Assembly (NCBI RefSeq): GCF_033568475.1 | Contig: NW_027331831.1 | Coordinates: 11,718,001-11,782,000, forward strand | Direction: 5' to 3' | Length of the DNA stretch: 64,000 bases | From: Henckelia pumila | Taxonomy: Eukaryota > Streptophyta > Magnoliopsida > Lamiales > Gesneriaceae | Shown: positions 48,115 to 58,860 of the stretch, piece by piece | Layout: every line of letters begins with the position of its first letter | Numbering within the stretch: the first letter of the stretch is position 1 | Notes under the pieces: generated by a model | Seen by the model: the letters and a program-made list of their open reading frames with translations, nothing else | Told to the model about the DNA's origin: nothing | Database searches by the model: none | Program-made: the position numbers and the translations under genes

Positions 48115-50815
48115 TGTAACACCCGGTATTTTAAATACGTGAATTCGCATGCATAATTATGAAATTTATTTATTTAAAATTTTAGATTTATGGGTTAAAT
48201 AATTATGTGAAATTATTTGTGCATGTTTTAAGTTATTTTTAAGCATTAAACCCATAATTAGTGATTTTCACGATTTATGGAAATTAATTGTTTTTGATCG
48301 TGTAGACGGGACCGTGGACGGACGAGATGACAACTTTCTATCCAAATTATTTTATGAGTCTTTTTAGAGCCCAAAAATATTATTTTGAGTTTTATTTCCT
48401 CAATATTTTTAGTATTTAATTTTATATAATTTTAGGAGTCCATTTTTATTCAAAATAAGCCAAAATATTGACTTTTTAGTATTTTTAAAATTCCCTTTTT
48501 TAATTTCGGGATTTATGTTTGATAGTAGATTATTTTTGTATTTTTTAAGAGTTTAAAATTTTACATTTTATGCATATTACTAATCTAATTAAATTATATT
48601 ATCTATCTAACTAATTTTAATTATTTTAAAAACCAAAACTTAACCTAATCTATCCAACCCCTCACCCGATTACCCTCACTCAGCCGACACACCCATCCTC
48701 CATCACCTTCTTCATCGATCAGCAGGCTCTCGGACCTCCATAGCCATGGTTCTTGAGGTTTTCAAGTTGAATCATAGTCGTTCCGTCGTTTCGGACTCGT
48801 CGCCTACGTATTTTTCTCTTCAATTTTGGTGCAAGGCATGTTTCTTTTCAATTTTAATGAGACATATTAATGTTTATGCGTGTGTGTGCGTGAACAGTAG
48901 GGTTCTTTCAAAGAATTTTCAGAAAAACGATTTGGTTGGATGTTTGAGTCATGTTCATGCGTTTGTTTGATCTTGTTCACACGTTTTCGTTTGGCATGGC
49001 TCGTGCAAACTGCTGGCCAGGGTCCCGAGGATGTGGGAGGGTGGTCTAGACTCGAATGGCTCAAGTGGTTCGAGCCAAACGAGCCTAGGAACAGGTCAAG
49101 GTGCGATCGGCCCTTAGGATGCGCAGGCTAGGGTTCTCGAGTAAGGGGCTTCGGCTTTTAAAGTCCAGGGTGCATGGGGTCAGACCAGGTGCTGGGTTCG
49201 AACCGCCCAGACGTGGGCTACGTTTGGGCGGTGGAGCTCCGGCCAGGGGCGGCCGAAGCAGGGCGGCAGCAGCCCTAGAAGGGCTGCTGCTCGCGGCCGA
49301 GAGGAATGGAGAAGGGGGGGGATCGGGTTTTAGGGTTAGAAAGGATCCGGGTCGGGTGGTTGGGTCCGGGTCGGGTCTGGAAAGTCATGGGTTAAGTTAG
49401 TTGGGTCCGGGTCCGGGTCCGGGTTAAGTTAGTTGGGCTCGGGTATTTTTATTTTTAAGTTTTTAGTTTAATTAAAGGTTTAATGGGCCTAATTAAATCT
49501 CAAAATTTATTTGGGCTCCATTTAAATATTTTGGGATTGAATTTAATTATTTGGGCTTAATTAAATTAATTTAAGTTAGTCCACTAATTTTTATGGGCTT
49601 TAGGGCCCATGAAAGTTATTGGGCCAGTCTTTGGGCTTTTGGGCCCATTGGGCCAGAACAGGTTGTTATTGGGCCAGGAATGTTTTAATGGCTTTAATTA
49701 ATTAATTGGGCTTAGAAATGTAATGTTGGGCTTAAGTATGTTAATGGGTCAGTCTCAGTGTTAATGGGCCAGATTTAAGTAATTGGGCTTGAGTGTTAGG
49801 GCCAGCAGTCAGTACAATCCATGAGAAATTTGCATGTGTCCTGAATATATATATTTAATTATTTTTATGCATGGAAGTTATTTTAATAATTATATGTTAG
49901 TATGAAATTTAAATTAAATATATATGAAGGACACACATTTTATTTAAGTACATGCATTCATGAAATAATTTTTATGCATGATTTAATGTTTAAAGTTGAG
50001 CAAAAGAAAATAATTTTATGTTGGAAGTTGAAGTAGTGTGACAATTTGAGGGGGATTCGTCCCCATATGTGAACTATTGAAGGGCAGTTTACTGTCAATT
50101 TAAGAGGTGATTCGTCACCGTCACGTACGTTGGTTTCCACGCTGATCAGTATTTAATGTATGATTTAAGGTTACACTATGGATACAACCATGCGATGTTA
50201 GAAAATAATTTGCTCAACAATTTTTATGTATTATGTATGATTATGATATTTAAGTTTAATTTAAGTTATGTTATGTCATGATATTTTTAAGCATGCTCAT
50301 TCATGTATATGTTATGTATTAGTATTAAAGTGATTTAAATTATTTTAAACCCTTGTTATGTTAGCATGTTGGGCCTCTAGGCTCACTACACTGGTATGGT
50401 GCAGGTGAGTACGTAGAGGAGGATGTGGTACCCACCGGCGGCGAGGACATATGAGCGGACATGCAGTGACCCCGTGACCGTGATAGACGTCTGAGTCTGT
50501 TTTGCATGTTTTGAATATTTTAGCATGTTATACATTTATTTATTTATTTTCAGTGGTTGACAGTATGGAATATTTTATTTAAATATTTTCAGTCATGCAA
50601 ATTTTATTTATTTTTGCTTATGTCAGTATTTTATTAAATGTTTGACTCAGATATTTAATTTATTAAAGGTTGCATTTTATTTAGTTTATTTATTTTTAAG
50701 TCTATTTATTCTGTGCATATATGTATGGGCATGTATGTACATATCTTTGCTTATTAAGTATATAAAAAAAAAATTTCCGCATATTTATTTATATTAGAGA
50801 GTTAGGGTCGTTTCA
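48115..50815 (+). repeat. Young gypsy 5' LTR
   Basis: 2701 bp. It contains a dense cluster of TGGGCC/TGGGCT motifs (about 49485-49800) and a GGGTCC tandem (49403-49425). GC-rich open frames inside it (for example 49101-49400) also occur in the other LTR and are not counted as genes. Confidence 0.93.
49360..49800 (+). promoter_or_regulatory. TGGGCY (site II-like) motif cluster in the LTR
   Basis: A dozen or more copies of TGGGCC or TGGGCT lie within about 320 bp, preceded by GGGTCCGGGTCCGGGTCCGG. TGGGCY elements are bound by TCP-type factors in plant promoters; a promoter role here is an inference. Confidence 0.35.
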
Positions 50816-50817
50816 GT

Positions 50818-50833
50818 TTGTATCAGAGCACGG
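50818..50833 (+). other. Young gypsy primer-binding site
   Basis: TTGTATCAGAGCACGG starts two bases after the 5' LTR and resembles the initiator tRNA-Met complement, with a T in place of the usual first G. Confidence 0.65.
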
Positions 50834-51001
50834 TACTTGGAGGGGCCATTACTGCTATGCGAGCTCAGAAATCCACGCTACCGGTCTGTAAGTTTTAAGT
50901 GTTTGTAGCATGATTTACTTTTAAGAATTTAAGTTAGCATTAATGTTAAAACACTTAGTTATGCATGGCGATTTACGTAAAGAAATATGTGATGGTGCAG
51001 A

Positions 51002-52034
51002 ATGCCTCCCAGACCGATGAACAGACGTGAGGAATCTACACCTACACCTCCACCTCCACCTCCACCTCCGCAGAACCCACTTGCAGCATTGGAGCAGGCC
51101 AATGCTACTTTGATGGCAGGGGTTACTGCTCTGTTAGAGCAGCAGGCTTCACGTCCTAGAATGTCCCATGAGGAGGACGTAGCTGAGTGGTTCCAGAAGA
51201 AGGGGCCGAAGGAGTTCATTGGTACCACCGATCCTTTGGTGGCTGATGGGTGGATTCGTTCTTTGAAGTCCATCTTTGCATATATGGGGATCACAGATGC
51301 GGACAGGGTGAACTGTGCGACGTATATGTTGAGGGGAGACGCAACTCTTTGGTGGGAGGGTGCTGCCAGGGGAGTACACCTCCCTACACTGTCTTGGACG
51401 GAGTTCAGGCGTATCTTCTACGCCAAGTATTTCACGGAGGATGTGAGGAGTCGCATGATCCAGGAGTTTATGAGTCTCAGGCAGGGGGACAAGTCAGTGG
51501 TTGAGTATGTGAGCCAGTTCGAGAGGGGCTGTCATTTTGTGCCTCTGATTGCAGACAGTCCACCGGAGAAGATGAGGCAGTTTGTGGAGGGACTGAGAGC
51601 GGATATCAAGCACGACGTACGTATGATGGACGTCGCTACATATGAGGCGACCGTTAGTAGAGCACTGAGGTCAGAGGAGGGTAGGAGAGAGATGCAGCGA
51701 GAGCAGCAGGGGAAGATACAGATTCAGTCGGGGTATCAGCGACCATCTTCGCAGCCTCCTGCAAAGAAGCAGTTTACTGGGCCGTCTAAGGGCCCGAATC
51801 CGCAGCAGAGGCCACAACAGTTGAGGGGCGGGGCCCCTAATGCTATAGGTTTTCCTACTTGCCCGAAGTGTCAGAAGATGCATTCGGGATCTTGTCTGTT
51901 GGGAGCAGGAGTTTGTTTCCACTGTAGGGAGCCAGGGCATCAGATAGCTAACTGCCCGAGGAAGAAGAACACCGCTGGTAGAGTGTTCGTCATGCAGGCA
52001 GAGGAGGCAGACCCAGACACCTCCTTGATCACTG
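51002..52034 (+). CDS. Gypsy gag (capsid and nucleocapsid)
   Basis: The ATG at 51002 opens 344 codons up to the probable splice donor; if unspliced, the frame stops at 52051 after 349 residues. A proline run (residues about 13-23) is followed by a Retrotrans_gag domain (about 60-215) with VAEWFQKKGPKEFIG, RGDATLWWEG and DKSVVEYVSQFE. A Gln/Pro-rich basic linker and a CX2CX4HX4C zinc knuckle (CFHCREPGHQIANC, from residue 305) follow. Gag packages element RNA into cytoplasmic particles. The end EEADPDTSLITG continues naturally into the pol frame after removal of 52035-52238. Confidence 0.9.
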
Positions 52035-52238
52035 GTATATCTTACCTCTAGTATTTTATAATTTTTCCTTTGTTTAAGAATTTCGTGTTTCTTGTGGAAT
52101 TGTTGTTATTTGGGTTACCTATCTGCATGTTAGAATAAGAAGCATGTTTTACTTGTGATTAGAATTAAGGGTTATTAGTGTCTCGTTGGGGGAAAGTTTA
52201 GTAGTGGCATGAAGTTGTTGGGAATTTTCTGCGTGCAG
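52035..52238 (+). other. Probable intron between gag and pol, 204 nt
   Basis: Donor ACTG|GTATATCTT and acceptor TTTCTGCGTGCAG|GGAGA. Splicing joins LITG to RILVGG in frame, the usual sequence before the chromovirus protease. The segment is T-rich like plant introns and begins with a short tail ending in TAG, so unspliced RNA would give gag alone and spliced RNA gag-pol. 204 is a multiple of three, so an inserted stop-containing segment is an alternative. Confidence 0.6.
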
Positions 52239-55200
52239 GGAGAATTCTAGTTGGAGGAAACTCCACGTTTGCGTTGCTAGATTATGGGGCTACGCATTTG
52301 TTTATCTCCCTGGAGTTTATCAGGCAGATAGGTATCACACCTGAGATTATTGACAGTGGGTATGATGTTACTATGCCGTCAGGGCAGATTATTTCGACCT
52401 CGAAGGTCATTCGAGAACTGGAGTTGGAGCTTCAGGGACACTCCATTCGAGCAGATGTGGTGGTTTTGCCATTGAGTGGTTTTGATTTGATTTTGGGTAT
52501 GGACTGGTTGGCAGTCAATGGAGCTTCGATTGACTTTCGTCGGAGATCAGTGTCAGTGAAACCATCAGAAGGCGACCCGTTTACTTTCCATGCATCTCAG
52601 AGCAGTGATTTTCCTCAGGTGATATCTCTTATTCAGGCGAGGAAGTTGGTGAGACGGGGTTGCCAGGGGTTTCTAGCAAGTATTGTCACGGCCTCAGAAC
52701 CATCTAGCAGATCATTATCAGAGATAGAGGTGGTTCGTGACTTTTCGGATGTCTTTCCGGAGGATGTTGCAGGAATTCCACCAGTGAGAGATGTGGAGTT
52801 CAGCATCGACTTAGTGTCAGACATCGTGCCTATCTCTAAGGCACCGTACAGACTTGCTCCTACCGAGATGAAAGAGTTGAAGGAGCAGATTCAGGAGTTA
52901 TTAGAGAAAGGCTTTGTTCGTCCTAGCTTTTCTCCATGGGGAGCTCCGGTGTTATTTGTGAAGAAGAAGGATGGCAGTATGAGACTGTGCATCGATTATC
53001 GAGAGCTCAATAGGGTCACAGTGAAGAATAAGTACCCACTGACGAGGATAGAGGACTTATTTGATCAGTTGCAGGGAGCTTCGGTGTTCTCCAAGATCGA
53101 CCTGCGATCTGGTTACCATCAGCTGCGAGTTAGAGAGGCAGATGTGTCCAAGACTGCTTTCAGGACACGTTATGGGCATTACGAGTTCTTAGTGATGTCA
53201 TTTGGGATGACCAATGCTCCAGCGGTTTTCATGGATCTCATGAACCGAGTTTTTCAGCCGTATCTTGATCAGTTCATTATAGTCTTCATTGATAATATCT
53301 TGATCTACTCTAGGAGCATTGAGGAGCATAGACAACATCTGCAGACAGCCTTGCAGACTTTGAGGGAGCATCGTTTGTATGCCAAGTTCAGCAAGTGCGA
53401 GTTTTGGCTCGAGCAGGTGGCGTTTCTTGGCCACTTTATTTCGAGAGATGAGATTGCAGTGGATCAGTCGAAGGTTGAGGTAGTGCAGAATTGGGGTTTT
53501 TCGAAGAATGCTTTAGAGATTCGCAGTTTCTTGGGTTTGGCAGGATATTATAGGAAGTTCATCAAGGGTTTTTCCTCTATTGCAGTACCCTTGACTTCCT
53601 TAACCAAGAAGAAAGCGAAGTTTATCTGGAGTTCAGACTGTCAGAGGAGCTTCGATCAGCTGAAGGAAGCACTCACCACTGCACCGGTGTTAGCGGTGAC
53701 AGCACCACACGAGGAGTTAGTGGTGTACACCGACGCGTCTAAGCTGGGTTTAGGCGCAGTACTTATGCAGTGTGGTAAGGTTATTGCTTATGCGTCCAGG
53801 CAGTTGAAGATTCATGAGCAAAACTATCCGACGCATGACTTGGAGTTAGCAGCAGTGGTCTTCGCTTTGAAAATCTGGAGACACTATCTGTATGGAGAGA
53901 AGTGCAAGATTTTCACTGATCACAAGAGTCTCAAGTACTTCTTCACTCAGAAGGAGTTGAACATGAGACAGCGCCGATGGTTGGAGTTGGTGAAGGACTA
54001 CGACTGTGACATTAGCTACCATCCGGGTAAAGCTAATGTAGTGGCCGATGCTTTGAGTCGGAAGTCGTCAGTGGTATCGTATTTGTCAGTGCAGTTACCA
54101 CTGCAGAGTGAGATTCAGAGGTTTGGTTTGGAGTTTTACTCGAGTGGGCATGCACCGAGCTTGTCAGTGTTGACGGTGCAGCCAGTTCTGCGAGATCGGA
54201 TCAGGGATGGACAGCCTACTGATGAGGAGTTGCAGCGTTGGAGACAGAGAGATGAGGCCAAGGGTAATCTTCTGTATACAGTTGTGGATGGCATTGTTCA
54301 GTACCGTGGTAGGATGTGGGTACCGAACATCGATCAGTTGAGAGCTGAGATCTTAGCAGAGGCTCACACATCTCCGTACTCCATTCACCCCGAAAGTACG
54401 AAGATGTATCGAGATTTGCAGCTACTGTATTGGTGGCCCGGAATGAAGAGAGACATCGGGAGAGTTGTGTCAGAGTGCTTGACTTGTCATCAGGTCAAGG
54501 CTGAGCATCAGCATCCAGCAGGACTTCTTAGACCTCTTCCTATTTCGGAATGGAAATGGGAGAATATTACGATGGACTTTGTAGTTGGATTACCGAGGAG
54601 TGCCAGAGGTTGCACAGCTATTTGGGTGATCGTGGATAGACTCACCAAGTCAGCTCATTTCTTACCGGTGAAGACTACTTACTCGTTGACACAGTATGCA
54701 GAGCTTTACATCAAGGAGATTATTAGACTGCATGGCATACCAGTGTCGATAGTATCAGACAGAGATCCGAGAGTTACGTCTACGTTTTGGAGGAGTTTGC
54801 ACACTGCATTGGGGACTAGACTTTTGTTCAGTACAGCGTTCCATCCCCAGACAGATGGTCAGTCTGAGAGAGTGATCCAGGTTTTCGAGGATCTATTGAG
54901 AGCTTGTGTCATCGATTTTCAGGGCTCGTGGGAGACTAGACTGCCATTAGTGGAGTTTACCTATAACAACAGTTTTCAGTCGTCTATAGGTATGGCTCCT
55001 TATGCAGCATTGTACAGGAGGAGGTGCAGATCTCCTGTGCATTGGGATGAGGTCGGTGAGAGGATTTTACTTGGACCTGAGATTGTGCAGCAGACAACTG
55101 ATATTGTGACACAGATTCGGGATCGCATGAGGACTGCTCAGAGTCGTCAGAAGAGTTATGCAGATACTCGACGACGAGATTTGGAGTTCGCTGTAGGTGA

Positions 55201-55612
55201 TCACGTATTCCTGAAGGTGTCACCTATGAAGGGAGTAGTGCGATTTGGCCGGAGAGGCAAGCTTAATCCGAGATATATAGGGCCATTCGAGATCTTGGAG
55301 AGAGTTGGCACGTTGGCCTACCGTTTAGCTCTACCACCAGGGCTAGCGGCAGTGCACAATGTATTCCATGTATCCATGCTTTGGAGATACATCTCGAACC
55401 CGTCACATATGTTGGATTTTGAGCCTCTTCAGTTGACACCGGAGTTAGCATTTGAGGAGAGGCCTATACGGATCTTGGCTAGGGAGGAGCGGAGGCTTAG
55501 GATGCGTGTCATACCGATGGTCAGAGTCCAGTGGCTGAATCACTCGGAGGAGGAAGCTACTTGGGAGACCGAGGCAGATATGAGGACTCGCTACCCGGAG
55601 TTGTTCGGGTAA
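52239..55612 (+). CDS. Gypsy pol: protease, RT, RNase H, integrase, chromodomain
   Basis: One frame of about 1120 codons. Residue numbers count from the TTG at 52274. Aspartic protease near 1-110: the LDYGATH motif keeps the Asp but has Tyr where Ser or Thr is usual. RT about 200-360, with LCIDYRELN and [11 protein letters not shown]; the YxDD-type motif reads FIDN (Asn at 341), a likely loss of catalysis. RNase H from about 480 ([12 protein letters not shown], Asp 487). Integrase zinc region about 695-760 (ending [11 protein letters not shown]) and DD35E triad Asp 768, Asp 829, Glu 865. A C-terminal chromodomain-like segment ([15 protein letters not shown]) ends in RYPELFG. The frame has no internal stop, so the damage is by missense only. 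It would otherwise copy and integrate the element. Confidence 0.92.
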
Positions 55613-55657
55613 GTACTTTAATTTCGAGGACAAAATCCAATTTAAGGGGGGGAGAAT

Positions 55658-58362
55658 TGTAACACCCGGTATTTTAAATACGTGAATTCTCATGCATAAT
55701 TAGGAAATTTATTTATTTAAAATTTTAGATTTATGGGTTAAATAATTATGTGAAATTATTTGTGCATGTTTTAAGTTATTTTTAAGCATTAAACCCATAA
55801 TTAGTGATTTTCACGATTTATGGAAATTAATTGTTTTTGATCGCGTAGACGGGACCGTGGACGGACGAGATGACAACTTTCTATCAAAATTATTTTATGA
55901 GTCTTTTTAGAGCCCAAAAATATTATTTTGAGTTTTATTTCCTCAATATTTTTAGTATTTAATTTTATATAATTTTAGGAGTCCATTTTTATTCAAAATA
56001 AGCCAAAATATTGACTTTTTAGTATTTTTAAAATTCCCTTAATTTTTAATTTCGGGATTTATGTTTGATATTAGATTATTTTTGTATTTTTTAAGAGTTT
56101 AAAATTTTACATTTTATGTATATTACTAATCTAATTAAATTATATTATCTATCTAACTAATTTTAATTATTTTAAAAACCAAAACTTAACCTAATCTACC
56201 CAACCCCTCACCCGATTACCCTCACTCAGCCGACACACCCATCCTCCATCACCTTCTTCATCGATCAGCAGGCTCTCGGACCTCCATAGCCACGGTTCTT
56301 GAGGTTTTCAAGTTGAATCATAGTCGTTCCGTCGTCCCGGACTCGTCGCCTACGTATTTTTCTCTTCAATTTTGGTGCAAGGCATGTTTCTTTTCAATTT
56401 TAATGTGTCATATTAATGTTTATGCGTGTGTGTGCGTGAACAGTAGGGTTCTTTCAAAGAATTTTCAGAAAAACGATTTGGTTGGATGTTTGAGTCATGT
56501 TCATGCGTTTGTTTGATCTTGTTCACACGTTTTCGTTTGGCATGGCTCGTGCAAACTGCTGGCCAGGGTCCCGAGGATGTGGGAGGGTGGTCTAGACTCG
56601 AATGGCTTAAGTGGTTCGAGCCAAACGAGCCTAGGAACAGGTCAAGGTGCGATCGGCCCTTAGGATGCGCAGGCTAGGGTTCTCGAGTAAGGGGCTTCGG
56701 CTTTTAAAGTCCAGGGTGCATGGGGTCAGACCAGGTACTGGGTTCGAACCGCCCAGACGTGGGCTACGTCTGGGCGGCGGAGCTCCGGCCAGGGGCGGCC
56801 GAAGCAGGGTGGCAGCAGCCCTAGAAGGGCTGCTGCTCGCGGCCGAGAGGAATGGAGAAGGGGGGGGATCGGGTTTTAGGGTTTGAAAGGATCCGGGTCG
56901 GGTGGTTGGGTCCGGGTCGGGTCTGGAAAGTCATGGGTTAAGTTAGTTGGGTCCGGGTCCGGGTCCGGGTTAAGTTAGTTGGGCTCGGGTATTTTTATTT
57001 TTAAGTTTTTAGTTTAATTAAAGGTTTAATGGGCCTAATTAAATCTCAAAATTTATTTGGGCTCCATTTAAATATTTTGGGATTGAATTTAATTATTTGG
57101 GCTTAATTAAATTAATTTAAGTTAATCCACTAATTTTTATGGGCTTTAGGGCCCATGAAAGTTATTGGGCCAGTCTTTGGGCTTTTGGGCCCATTGGGCC
57201 AGAACAGGTTGCTATTGGGCCAGGAATGTTTTAATGGCTTTAATTAATTAATTGGGCTTAGAAATGTAATTTTGGGCTTAAGTATGTTAATGGGCCAGTC
57301 TCAGTGTTAATGAGTCATATTTAAGTAATTGGGCTTGAGTGTTAGGGCCAGCAGTCAGTACAATCCATGAGAAATTTGCATGTGTCCTGAATATATATAT
57401 TTAATTATTTTTATGCATGGAAGTTATTTTAATAATTATATGTTAGTATGAAATTTAAATTAAATATATATGAAGGACACACATTTTATTTAAGTACATG
57501 CATTCATGAAATAATTTTTATGCATGATTTAATGTTTAAAGTTGAGCAAAAGAAAATAATTTTATGTTGGAAGTTGAAGTAGTGTGACAATTTGAGGGGG
57601 ATTCGTCCCCATATGTGAACTATTGAAGGGCAGTTTACTGTCAATTTAAGAGGTGATTCGTCACCGCCACGTACGTTGGTTTCCACGCTGATCAGTATTT
57701 AATGTATGATTTAAGGTTACACTATGGATACAACCATGCGATGTTAGAAAATAATTTGCTCAACAATGTTTATGTATTATGTATGATTATGATATTTAAG
57801 TTTAATTTAAGTTATGTTACGTCATGATATTTTTAAGCATGCTCATTCATGTATATGTTATGTATTAGTATTAAAGTGATTTAAATTATTTTAAACCCTT
57901 GTTATGTTAGCATGTTTGGCCTCTAGGCTCACTACACTGGTATGGTGCAGGTGAGTACGTAGAGAAGGATGTGGTACCCACCGGCGGCGAGGACATATGA
58001 GCGGACATGCAGTGACCCCGTGACCGTGATAGACGTCTGAGTCTGTTTTGCATGTTTTGAATATTTTAGCATGTTATACATTTATTTATTTATTTTCAGT
58101 GGTTGACAGTATGGAATATTTTATTTAAATATTTTCAGTGCATGAAAATTTTATTTATTTTTGCTTATGTCAGTATTTTATTAAATGTTTGACTCAGATA
58201 TTTAATTTATTAAAGGTTGCATTTTATTTAGTTTATTTATTTTTAAGTCTATTTATTCTGTGCATATATGTATGGGCATGTATGTACATATCTTTACTTA
58301 GTAAGTATATATAAAAAAAATTTCCGCATATTTATTTATATTAGAGAGTTAGGGTCGTTTCA
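55658..58362 (+). repeat. Young gypsy 3' LTR
   Basis: 2705 bp, near-identical to 48115-50815. A purine-rich tract (AAGGGGGGGAGAAT) lies directly upstream. Confidence 0.93.
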
Positions 58363-58367
58363 TATTT

Positions 58368-58860
58368 AGTCCCTCAAGTCTTCATTAATTGCAATTCAGT
58401 CCTCGGTCTTCTTTTTAATTCAATTTCAATCCAAAATAATTTAAAAATATTAGAATTAAAATCAAAACTCTAAATATTCCCAAATTAAATAGACTCGAAT
58501 TAAAATTAAATAAATTCGGATTAATTAAATAATCCTGGCCGTTTGCACTTTAGCCCTTCAAACTTCGATATTTGCAAATCAGTCTCTGATCGGGTTTCAT
58601 CTCCAAAATTCATCTTCTTTAATTCCCGAAACATGGAATTTAATCTTAAATCCCATAAATATTCAAATCGAATATTTATTCTTTTAATTTAAGAATTCTT
58701 GGAATTTAATTCTCAAAATCCATAAATTCTCAAATTAAATATTTTCGGCTCGGAAATTAAATCTATCATTTCCATAAATGCTCAAATCAATATTAGCCCG
58801 TAATATGGAATTTAATTTTCAAATCCCATAATTAATAATTTAATATTTTCGGGCCTTACA
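58368..58860 (-). mobile_element. Old gypsy 3' LTR, right segment
   Basis: It continues the LTR from 48114 after the young insertion. It ends GGGCCTTACA at 58860; on the minus strand this is the LTR start TGTAAGGCCC. It is immediately preceded (minus strand) by a polypurine tract TTAGAGGGGAGGAAT and a GAGGACGAAATC motif common before chromovirus LTRs. Confidence 0.8.

Larger units (their letters stand above)
48115..58362 (+). mobile_element. Young Ty3/gypsy chromovirus (Tekay/Del-like), 10,248 bp
   Basis: The LTRs are 48115-50815 (2701 bp) and 55658-58362 (2705 bp), with TGTAACACCC start and GGTCGTTTCA end. The whole is flanked by TATTT on both sides (48110-48114 and 58363-58367). The interior, in order: primer-binding site, gag with zinc knuckle, a probable 204-nt intron, protease, RT, RNase H, DD35E integrase and a chromodomain-like tail, then a polypurine tract. 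The LTRs differ at few places, so insertion is recent. It lies inside the LTR of an older gypsy element. Long LTRs and the C-terminal chromodomain point to the Tekay/Del clade. Confidence 0.95.

Noticed and set aside
49101-49400. GC-rich open frame of 99 codons (also at 56647-56886)
   Set aside because: It lies in both LTRs of the young gypsy element, has low-complexity Gly/Arg content and no known domain. It is a by-product of GC-rich LTR sequence.
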